From contig JBDTLC010000188.1 of NCBI GenBank assembly GCA_039935015.1, positions 1 to 16,455 on the forward strand: 16,455 bases of DNA, written 5' to 3'. Source of the DNA: Paralcaligenes sp039935015. Lineage in GTDB: Bacteria > Pseudomonadota > Gammaproteobacteria > Burkholderiales > Burkholderiaceae_B. Below are positions 7,525 to 14,201 of the stretch, piece by piece. Both the position numbers and the translations under genes were made by a program. Positions within the stretch are counted from its first letter, which is position 1. Each line of letters begins with the position of its first letter. Under the pieces are notes generated by a model that ran no database searches, was not told the DNA's origin, and saw only the letters and a program-made list of their open reading frames with translations.

Positions 7525-8657
7525 AAATTGCATTTCTCGTCAGCTCGATGCATGCGGGTGGGGCGGAACGGGTGGCTGCAACGCTGGTCAACGCCTGGGC
7601 GGCGAGAGGAGAGGCGGTTACGCTGGTGCCCACTTATACAAAAAAAGGCTCGTGTTTTTATCCGGTGTCGGATCTGGTCGACTTGGTTTGGCTGGCAGAT
7701 CGCATCCAGCGCCTGCGTCTGCCCGTGCCGGCTGGATTCAAGAAATGGCTGGCGTTACGCCGCCTGATTCAGGAGAAAAAACCAGATTTGATTGTTTCGT
7801 TTCTGACCAATGTCAATGTCGTGGCGCTCTTAAGCACATGGGGGCTGGGCATTCCCATTATTGTCTGCGAGCGCACCAACCCTGCTTTTAGCAACAACGT
7901 GGGGTGGGTATTGAGGTGCTTGCGCAAGGCGAGCTATCGGTTCGCCGATCTTGTCACAGTGCAGACCGAAGCCAGTGTGGCACCCTTTAAGCGCATGCTG
8001 CCTGGAATCTCGCATCTGGCTGTAATTGCCAATCCGGTGCCGCCCGAGTTGTTCGAGGCCCGGCTTGCGGCTTGCGTGCCTGAAGTGAACGGCCGCTGCC
8101 GCTTAGTGGCCATGGGGCGTCTGGTGCCTGCCAAGCAGTTCGACTTGCTCATTGATGCTTTTGGCAAGATAGCCGCTCGTCATCCAGAGTGGGATCTGAC
8201 CATTTGGGGCGATGGCCCAATGCGCGATGTACTGCTGCGCCAAATCGAGGCGGCGGGGCTTGCTTCGCGTATAGATTTGCCGGGTCGCACCGACACCCCC
8301 TGGCAGCAAATGGCGCAGGCGCATGCGTTTGTTCTGACTTCCCGGGTAGAAGGGTTTCCCAATGTATTGCTGGAAGCTATGGCAGTTGGCCTGCCGTGTC
8401 TGGCTATCGATTGTCCCAGCGGCCCGCGCGAGATGACACGTAATGGCGAGGATGCACTCTTGGTTCCTCTAGCCGATCAACAGGCCTTGATCAAGGGGCT
8501 AGATCGTTTGCTGGGAGACGCTGCGTTACGCCGGGCTTTGGCCGAAAGGGGCTCTCGGTCGGTGCGCCAGCGCTATAGCCTGGCCGCGGTGCTCGACTCC
8601 TGGGATCAATTGATGGAACAGGTGGGAGCCTTGCGCGTAAAGCGCCGGGAAACATGA
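7521..8657 (+). CDS. Glycosyltransferase family 4 (GT-B fold)
   Basis: A retaining glycosyltransferase of 378 residues. It begins MKIAFLVSSMHAGGAERVAA, the family's N-terminal strand and glycine loop. The donor-binding half contains AMGRLVPAKQFDLLIDAFGK, LTIWGDGPMRDVLLRQIEAA, the EX7E motif EGFPNVLLE (Glu277 and Glu285), and CPSGPREMTRNGEDALLVP. A likely paralogue of the GT4 at 4443-5567, with the same block order and closely similar C-terminal motifs. Both ends overlap neighbours by 4 bp (ATGA), a sign of translational coupling within the operon. Sugar donor, acceptor and linkage cannot be read from the sequence. Confidence 0.9.
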   Translation: MKIAFLVSSMHAGGAERVAATLVNAWAARGEAVTLVPTYTKKGSCFYPVSDLVDLVWLADRIQRLRLPVPAGFKKWLALRRLIQEKKPDLIVSFLTNVNVVALLSTWGLGIPIIVCERTNPAFSNNVGWVLRCLRKASYRFADLVTVQTEASVAPFKRMLPGISHLAVIANPVPPELFEARLAACVPEVNGRCRLVAMGRLVPAKQFDLLIDAFGKIAARHPEWDLTIWGDGPMRDVLLRQIEAAGLASRIDLPGRTDTPWQQMAQAHAFVLTSRVEGFPNVLLEAMAVGLPCLAIDCPSGPREMTRNGEDALLVPLADQQALIKGLDRLLGDAALRRALAERGSRSVRQRYSLAAVLDSWDQLMEQVGALRVKRRET

Positions 8658-10975
8658 ATCGGATGAAAGCCGACAGTGATTTCTCTTTGCGAGTCGTACA
8701 CGTGATTTCCGGCCTGGGCCAGGGAGGCGCCGAGACAGTGTTGCACCGGCTGGTCACAGCCCCCTCGCAAGCCAGTCGCAATACCATTATTTCTTTGGGG
8801 GACGAGGGGGTCTTTGGCGCGCGCCTGCGCGCTGCGGGAGTCACGGTTTATTGCTTGAACATGCGGCGCGGGCGTCTGTCGCCCGCGGGCATTTGGCGCT
8901 TGTATCGTCTATTGCGACAGATGAGGCCCGATGTAGTGCAGACATGGATGTATCATGCCGACCTGTTGGGCGGTGTAGTAGCCCGTCTGGCGGGTATCAG
9001 AGCTGTATCGTGGGGGATTCGCAATTCGGGCGCCAATCTGAACCGCGGCAGTCGTTCCGCGCGGATGCTGGCCTGGGTTTGCGGCCGTATCTCAGGCCTG
9101 GTGCCAGCGGTCATTGTGTCGTGTGCCCAGAACGCGTTGCTGCGTCACCAGCAGTGGGGTTATCGCGCCGACCGCATGTTGGTGATTCCCAACGGCTATG
9201 ATTTATCGCGTTGGCAAGCCCGGCCACAAGCTCGAATTGCCTTGCGGGCAAGCTGGGGACTGGCGCTCGATACGCCTCTGATAGGTAGTGTGGCTCGCTG
9301 GAATCCGCTTAAGGATCATGCCAATTTATTGCAGGCCTTTGCGCTCAGCCTGACCGCACATCCTGATTTGCGCTGTGTGCTGGTAGGATTCGGCGTGGAT
9401 GACGCCAATGCAGAGCTTGGCGCCTTGGTGTCCTCGCTGAATCTGCGCGGCAAGATCATTTTGCTGGGCCCTCGCGACGACATTCCGGACATTATGAGCG
9501 CGATCGATGTGCATGTCCTTTCCAGCTGTGCCGAAGGTTTTCCCAATGTGGTGGCCGAAGCGATGGCCATAGGCACGCTGAGCGTAGTCACCGACGTGGG
9601 CGATGCCGCAACAATTGTCAACGCTGAGGGCTGGGTTGCGCCTCCTCGCAGTCCCGCGGCACTGTCTGAGGCTGTGAATCAAGCCGTGGCTGTACTGGGT
9701 ACGCCGCAGGCTGCTTTGCGTGCTCAGCGTGGTCGTGAGCGAGTGCAGCGTGAATACAGCCTGGATAACATGGTGGCTGCCTATCAAACCGTATGGCAGC
9801 GACTGGCTACTGACTTCCCCTCTCGCGCCAGACGAGAAAAGGTGACAGATGAGCCTCGGCGCTTATTGTATGTGGTGAATAATCCTGCTTTTTTTCTGTC
9901 GCACCGTCTGCCATTGGCCATGGCTGCCAAAGCAGCCGGCTTTGATGTGCATGTGGCGACCATGGATGGGCCCGCGGTAATGCAAATCACGGCTCACGGC
10001 TTGTTGCATCACGTTATTCCGATGACTCGCAGCGGCAAGAATCCCTTACAAGAACTGCGTACGATTTATGCCTTGTGGCACTTGTTTCGCCGTTTGCGTC
10101 CGGCCCTGGTTCATGCGGTAACGATCAAGCCTGTATTGTATGGCGGCATCGCCGCACGGCTGGCGGGCGTGCCGGCGTTTGTGGCGGCGGTGTCGGGCCT
10201 GGGGTTTGTTTTTACCCGTGGCAAGCAAGGCTTTGATTTTGTACGCATGGCGGCCGTAACTCTGTATCGCCTGGCTCTGGGGCATCCGAATAGCCGTGTT
10301 ATTTTCCAGAATGCGAATGATTGCGAGGTTCTAAGCCGCGCCGGCGTGATTAGGCCGCAGCAGGTGGTGATGGTGCGCGGATCAGGCGTTGACCTCGATC
10401 GCTTTAAGGCGACGCCCGAACCTAAGGGGGTGCCCGTGGCGATCATGGTGTCACGTCTGCTGCACGACAAAGGGGTGCGCGAATTCGTCGCGGCTGCCCG
10501 CGCGAGTGCAGGTTCTGCCAATGGCTTGCGCTGGGTGCTCGTCGGTAGCCCCGACCCGGGAAACCCTGCCAGCGTCAGTGCCGCCGAGCTCGATCTTTGG
10601 GAGCGCGAGGGCCTCGTCGAGTGTATGGGCGAACAAACGGATATCGCGTCGTTGTATGCCTATGCACATATAGCCGTGCTGCCGTCCTATCGCGAAGGGC
10701 TGCCCAAATCGCTCATCGAGGCGGCGGCGTGCGCGCGTGCAGTGGTCACGACTGACGTGCCGGGATGCCGTGATGCAATCGAGCCTGGTGTAACGGGGCT
10801 GCTCGTGCCGGCTCGAGATGCGGCCGCGCTGGCCTTTGCTGTGCAGCGCCTGGCCGATGATGGCGACTTGCGCCGACGTTTTGGCGCGGCAGGCCGTGAA
10901 TTGGCCGAGCGAGAGTTCGATATACGCAAGGTCGTACAGGCCCACCTGGACGTCTATCAGGCATTGAGCGCCTAG
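8654..10975 (+). CDS. Bifunctional protein: two fused family 4 glycosyltransferases
   Basis: The 773 residues hold two complete GT4 enzymes in one frame. Unit 1 (about 1-396) opens VVHVISGLGQGGAETVLHRL, has SVARWNPLKDHANLLQAFA, and carries EX7E in EGFPNVVAE (Glu294 and Glu302). Unit 2 (about 397-773) opens LLYVVNNPAFFLSHRLPLA, has HAVTIKPVLYGGIAARLAGV and AVSGLGFVFTRG as in PglA/WbpT-type HexNAc transferases, and carries EX7E in EGLPKSLIE (Glu681 and Glu689). The linker is a short charged stretch (PSRARREKVTDEPRR). Each half is a normal full-length enzyme, so the protein probably adds two sugars in turn. An in-frame GTG at 9842 just after GAGAAAAG could allow unit 2 to be made alone. It starts in a 4-bp overlap with the previous gene and ends in a shared CTAG with the convergent gene. 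Confidence 0.9.
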   Translation: MNRMKADSDFSLRVVHVISGLGQGGAETVLHRLVTAPSQASRNTIISLGDEGVFGARLRAAGVTVYCLNMRRGRLSPAGIWRLYRLLRQMRPDVVQTWMYHADLLGGVVARLAGIRAVSWGIRNSGANLNRGSRSARMLAWVCGRISGLVPAVIVSCAQNALLRHQQWGYRADRMLVIPNGYDLSRWQARPQARIALRASWGLALDTPLIGSVARWNPLKDHANLLQAFALSLTAHPDLRCVLVGFGVDDANAELGALVSSLNLRGKIILLGPRDDIPDIMSAIDVHVLSSCAEGFPNVVAEAMAIGTLSVVTDVGDAATIVNAEGWVAPPRSPAALSEAVNQAVAVLGTPQAALRAQRGRERVQREYSLDNMVAAYQTVWQRLATDFPSRARREKVTDEPRRLLYVVNNPAFFLSHRLPLAMAAKAAGFDVHVATMDGPAVMQITAHGLLHHVIPMTRSGKNPLQELRTIYALWHLFRRLRPALVHAVTIKPVLYGGIAARLAGVPAFVAAVSGLGFVFTRGKQGFDFVRMAAVTLYRLALGHPNSRVIFQNANDCEVLSRAGVIRPQQVVMVRGSGVDLDRFKATPEPKGVPVAIMVSRLLHDKGVREFVAAARASAGSANGLRWVLVGSPDPGNPASVSAAELDLWEREGLVECMGEQTDIASLYAYAHIAVLPSYREGLPKSLIEAAACARAVVTTDVPGCRDAIEPGVTGLLVPARDAAALAFAVQRLADDGDLRRRFGAAGRELAEREFDIRKVVQAHLDVYQALSA

Positions 10976-12492
10976 AAAGGCAGCGTCAGATTAGGCGCGA
11001 GCGCCAATAAAGCCCGACGAAATTCGGCCTGGATCCGCTGCAAGGCATCGTGCGTATCGCCTTCGAAACGCAGCACCACCACGGGGGTGGTGTTCGAGGC
11101 CCGAGCCAGTCCGAACCCGTCGGTGTATTCGGCGCGCACCCCGTCTATGGTGTTGATGCTTTGCGCCGAAGGGAATTTCCCCTCGTTTTGCAGGTGTTTG
11201 ATAAGCACATGCGGCTCGCCTTCGCGCATCTCCAGCTTGAGCTCTGGCGTGGAAATACCCTGTGGCAATGCCTCTAGCGTGGCTGAAGGGTTGGTATGCC
11301 GCGATAGAATCTCAAGCAATCGGGCGCCGGTATATAGCCCGTCGTCAAACCCGAACCAGCGTTCTTTGAAGAAAATGTGGCCGCTCATTTCGCCGGCCAA
11401 CGGAGCGCCAGTTTCGGCTAGCTTGGCTTTGATCATCGAGTGCCCAGTCTGCCACATCAGAGGATGGCCCCCTGCCTGCTCGATGGCGCGGGCAACATGG
11501 CGGCTGCATTTCACGTCGAAGATAATGGTTGATCCCGGGGCGCGCTGCAAAATATCGCACGCATACAGAATCAGCTGCCGGTCGGGCCAGATGATTTCGC
11601 CGCTCTTGGTAACGACCCCCAGCCGGTCGGCATCGCCGTCGAACGCCAGCCCCAGTTCGCAGTCGCTGTTTTTCACATGGCGAATCAGGTCTTGTAAATT
11701 GTGCGGATCGGCTGGATCGGGGTGATGATTTGGGAAATGGCCGTCTACCTCGCAAAAGAGCGTGTCAACCTCGCAACCCAATGCGGCAAATAACTGAGGC
11801 GCCACCGCGCCGCCTACGCCATTGCCGCAATCAATCGCGATTTTCATGGGCCTGGCCAGTTTCACGTCGGCGCTAATGCGGTCAATGTATGCGTCGATCA
11901 GGCTCAACGCCTGCCTGGAGCCGCGCGGCACAGGCCTGTTCGGCGGCGCAGACCCTTTCGGCGATACCGGCCCTTTTGGCGGCACAGACTCTTTTGGCGC
12001 TACGGAACCCTGTAGCGGCACCCCTTGTGGGTGCCATCGCGCCTGCCCCGCCTCCCCCGAATCAATATCCGGAGCGGGCAAGTCCTCCATAATTTCCCTC
12101 AGCGCTTGTACCCCCTCTCCGTGCAAGGTCTTTCCGCCCATCATTATTTTGAAACCGTTGTAATTAGGGGGATTGTGACTGCCGGTAATAGCAACACCTG
12201 AACCTGTTTTTTGTGTATGGGTTGCAAAATAGACCAGTGGCGTAGGCACCATCCCGAGATCAATGGTATTGACGCCGCCCTCCATCAGGCCTGCTTGCAG
12301 CGCCTGCGCCAGTTCGGGACTGCTCAGTCGCCCATCGTACCCCACTACCAAGGTGGGGATGTTTTGTGCGCACGCCTGTTGCGCCAGCGCCAGGCCCAAA
12401 CTATGGGCAAAGGCGGCATTGAGCTGTTCGGGCACGGTGCCGCGGATGTCATAGGCTTTGAATACCGCAGTGGGAAGTGAAAGCGTAGCCAA
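10972..12492 (-). CDS. manB: Phosphomannomutase/phosphoglucomutase (AlgC/ManB type) with repeat-derived insertion
   Basis: This enzyme interconverts hexose-6-phosphates and hexose-1-phosphates, feeding GDP-mannose, UDP-glucose and hence surface glycans. Visible motifs are FKAYDIRG, the phosphoserine loop TGSHNPPNYNGFK (Ser105), the metal loop AFDGDADRLGVV, and the sugar loop GEMSGHIFFKERWFGFDDG. The phosphate-binding block is RASNTTPVVVLRFE, and the end LTLPF matches Pseudomonas AlgC (ending LPVPF). I chose TTG 12492 because AAGGA lies about 6 nt upstream and the N-terminus then matches AlgC; an in-frame ATG at 12525 adds 11 residues and lacks a clear ribosome-binding site. The predicted 506 residues exceed AlgC's 463. 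The surplus lies at about residues 151-192, a proline/lysine-rich stretch (ARWHPQGVPLQG, then 6-residue repeats) encoded by a REP-like palindrome plus an 18-bp tandem array. It falls near the domain 1/2 junction, so activity may survive. Its stop overlaps that of the convergent gene. Confidence 0.92.
   Translation of the reverse strand: MATLSLPTAVFKAYDIRGTVPEQLNAAFAHSLGLALAQQACAQNIPTLVVGYDGRLSSPELAQALQAGLMEGGVNTIDLGMVPTPLVYFATHTQKTGSGVAITGSHNPPNYNGFKIMMGGKTLHGEGVQALREIMEDLPAPDIDSGEAGQARWHPQGVPLQGSVAPKESVPPKGPVSPKGSAPPNRPVPRGSRQALSLIDAYIDRISADVKLARPMKIAIDCGNGVGGAVAPQLFAALGCEVDTLFCEVDGHFPNHHPDPADPHNLQDLIRHVKNSDCELGLAFDGDADRLGVVTKSGEIIWPDRQLILYACDILQRAPGSTIIFDVKCSRHVARAIEQAGGHPLMWQTGHSMIKAKLAETGAPLAGEMSGHIFFKERWFGFDDGLYTGARLLEILSRHTNPSATLEALPQGISTPELKLEMREGEPHVLIKHLQNEGKFPSAQSINTIDGVRAEYTDGFGLARASNTTPVVVLRFEGDTHDALQRIQAEFRRALLALAPNLTLPF
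11924..12013. repeat. Minisatellite: five 18-bp tandem units within manB
   Basis: Plus-strand units start at 11924, 11942, 11960, 11978 and 11996. Examples are GGCGGCGCAGACCCTTTC, GGCGATACCGGCCCTTTT and GGCGGCACAGACTCTTTT. The copies are diverged but keep the phase exactly, and 18 is a multiple of three, so copy-number changes would not shift the frame. On the coding (minus) strand each unit gives six residues, of the type KGSAPP, KGPVSP, KESVPP. The array abuts the REP-like palindrome and overlaps its GT head at 12012-12013. Confidence 0.85.
12012..12036 (+). repeat. REP-like palindrome, copy 3 (inside manB)
   Basis: GTAG head (12012-12015), C, arm GGCACCC (12017-12023), loop CTTGT (12024-12028), arm GGGTGCC (12029-12035), A. 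The 7-bp stem is perfect. It lies within the reading frame of the PMM/PGM gene, antisense to it, and is read there as WHPQGVPLQ. A matching CGCTAC at 11998-12003 faces the GTAGCG at 12012-12017, the same facing arrangement as in the 15579-15650 doublet. This may be the remnant of a second, decayed unit. Confidence 0.85.
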
Positions 12493-12525
12493 TGTATTTC
12501 CTTGGAAATCAGAGAAAGGAATCAT

Positions 12526-12661
12526 TCACTTTATCGCGGATTGGCGGGCGGTGCACAGAGCTTCGGCTGGGCGGTTCGATTTTCGCGATAGGCCTCGTTC
12601 ACCTGAACATGATTAAAATAGCGTTTTAAAAGCGCTGCCAAGCGCGACGAGGTCTTTCTTT
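12526..12661. promoter_or_regulatory. Divergent intergenic region between manB and the FAD dehydrogenase
   Basis: Both genes read away from this stretch, so promoters for both should lie here or just inside 12493-12525. A TAAAAT at 12614-12619 could be a -10 for the plus-strand gene, but no good -35 stands at 16-18 bp. AGCGTTTT and AAAAGCGCT (12621-12637) form a near-palindrome. No specific operator is recognised. Confidence 0.3.
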
Positions 12662-14074
12662 ATGACGGCATTGAATGAATTGATTGGGATAGTGGGCGCA
12701 TCTCACGTGTTGACCGACGACCAGGCCGAGCCCTATGTGAACGATTGGCGCGGGCGTTATAAGGGACGGGCGCTGGCTGTAGTCAGACCGGGCTCGACCC
12801 AAGAGGTCGCCGATGTCGTCAAGTGGTGTGTGGCCAGCAAAACGCCTATGGTGCCGCAAGGCGGGAATACCAGTTTGTGCGGAGGTGCGACTCCGGACTC
12901 GAGCGGTACCGCTATCGTATTGTCGCTTACTCGCATGAATCAAGTGCGCGGCATCGATACCGACAACGATACGATGGTGGTCGAGGCGGGCTGCATACTG
13001 CAGGCGGCGCAAACAGCGGCACGCAACGCCGACCGACTGTTTCCGCTAAGCCTGGCGGCGGAGGGAAGCTGTACGGTGGGTGGCAACCTGGGCACCAATG
13101 CCGGTGGCACTCAGGTGCTGCGGTACGGCAACACGCGAGACTTGGTTCTGGGGCTGGAAGTCGTAACGGCCCAAGGCGAAATCTGGCATGGCCTGCGCGG
13201 CTTGCGCAAAGACAATACCGGCTACGATTTGCGTGATTTGTATATAGGCAGTGAGGGCACTCTGGGCATTATTACGGCGGCTACCGTTAAACTTTACCCT
13301 TTGCCCGTCGCGCAATGCACGGCTTTGCTGGGCATGTCCTCGGTAGACGATGCCGTTGCGGTTTTGGCGGTCGCCCGCAAAGGCTTTGGCCCCAGCCTGA
13401 CCGGTTTCGAGTTGATCGGCGGCGTGTGCCTGCATGGGGTAGTTCAGTGCTACCCACAGCAGCGTATTCCCTTTGAAGGCGATTCGGCACAACTACCTTG
13501 GTATGCTTTGCTGGAACTGTCTGATAGCGAAAGCGCCGAGCACGCCCGTGAGCGTTTCGAAGCCATTATCAGCCAAGCGCTCGAGGAAAATCTGGTCATC
13601 GATGCCGTCATTGCAGAAAGTATCACGCAGAGCAAGGCGCTCTGGCATTTGCGCGAAAGCATCCCGCTGGCGGAAAAGGCGTTTGGCAAGAGCATCAAAA
13701 ACGACGTTTCAATTCCCGTCTCGAAGATGGCCGAATTCGTTCGGGTTACCAACGCCGCCTTGCAGGCCCGTATTCCCGGTGTGCAGCACATCATTTTTGG
13801 CCATTTGGGCGATGGCAATCTTCACTACAACGTTTCTTGTGGTCAGGCATGTACCGAAGAAGAGCTGCTGGCTCGCCAAGAAGAGCTTTACCAACTGGTA
13901 TTTGACAGCGTCCATAGTTTTGGCGGATCGATCAGTGCCGAGCACGGAGTAGGGCAGTTAAAGCGTGATCTCTTGCCGCGGTATAAAGATCCGATTGAAT
14001 TGGCCCTGATGAAACGGATCAAGCACGCGTTAGACCCTGAAGGGCTGATGAATCCGGGGAAGGTGTTGAATTAA
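12662..14074 (+). CDS. FAD-dependent 2-hydroxyacid dehydrogenase (GlcD / D-2-hydroxyglutarate dehydrogenase family)
   Basis: A flavoprotein of 470 residues oxidising a D-2-hydroxyacid (D-2-hydroxyglutarate, D-lactate or glycolate are the family substrates) to the 2-oxoacid and passing electrons to an acceptor. The N-terminal FAD_binding_4 (PCMH) domain shows VRPGSTQEVADVVKW, the pyrophosphate loop PQGGNTSLCGG (about 65-75), GGNLGTNAGGTQVLRYGNTR and GSEGTLGIITAATVKLYP. The C-terminal FAD-oxidase domain has the metal motif FGHLGDGNLHYNV (His381 and His388) and SAEHGVGQLKRD, ending LDPEGLMNPGKVLN. There are no iron-sulphur cysteine motifs, so it is a stand-alone subunit type. Start ATG 12662 has GAGG about 9 nt upstream. 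It is divergent from manB across 169 bp. The context does not tell which hydroxyacid is used. Confidence 0.9.
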   Translation: MTALNELIGIVGASHVLTDDQAEPYVNDWRGRYKGRALAVVRPGSTQEVADVVKWCVASKTPMVPQGGNTSLCGGATPDSSGTAIVLSLTRMNQVRGIDTDNDTMVVEAGCILQAAQTAARNADRLFPLSLAAEGSCTVGGNLGTNAGGTQVLRYGNTRDLVLGLEVVTAQGEIWHGLRGLRKDNTGYDLRDLYIGSEGTLGIITAATVKLYPLPVAQCTALLGMSSVDDAVAVLAVARKGFGPSLTGFELIGGVCLHGVVQCYPQQRIPFEGDSAQLPWYALLELSDSESAEHARERFEAIISQALEENLVIDAVIAESITQSKALWHLRESIPLAEKAFGKSIKNDVSIPVSKMAEFVRVTNAALQARIPGVQHIIFGHLGDGNLHYNVSCGQACTEEELLARQEELYQLVFDSVHSFGGSISAEHGVGQLKRDLLPRYKDPIELALMKRIKHALDPEGLMNPGKVLN

Positions 14075-14107
14075 TTTCCGATTGCGTAATATTTGATGTC
14101 CAATTTA

Positions 14108-14138
14108 CGGCAAGCGCAGTATGCTACGGCGCTTGCCG
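14108..14138 (+). terminator. Hairpin downstream of the FAD dehydrogenase (possible terminator)
   Basis: CGGCAAGCGC (14108-14117) and GCGCTTGCCG (14129-14138) form a perfect 10-bp stem with an 11-nt loop. It is followed by ATTTATATCTG, which is T-rich but not an uninterrupted T-run. It sits 34 bp past the stop of the dehydrogenase and 64 bp before the next gene, a fitting place for a weak intrinsic terminator. It could also be an mRNA-stabilising stem. Confidence 0.5.
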
Positions 14139-14201
14139 ATTTATATCTGTTCGGGGTGTTGCGGCTTTGGCGCACCATCGGCCTTTTAAAGGAATGTGTT
14201 C

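Noticed and set aside
9849..9851. ATG that might start the second glycosyltransferase unit as a separate gene
   Set aside because: It is out of frame with unit 2. Only the GTG at 9842 is in frame, and the fused frame is open throughout.
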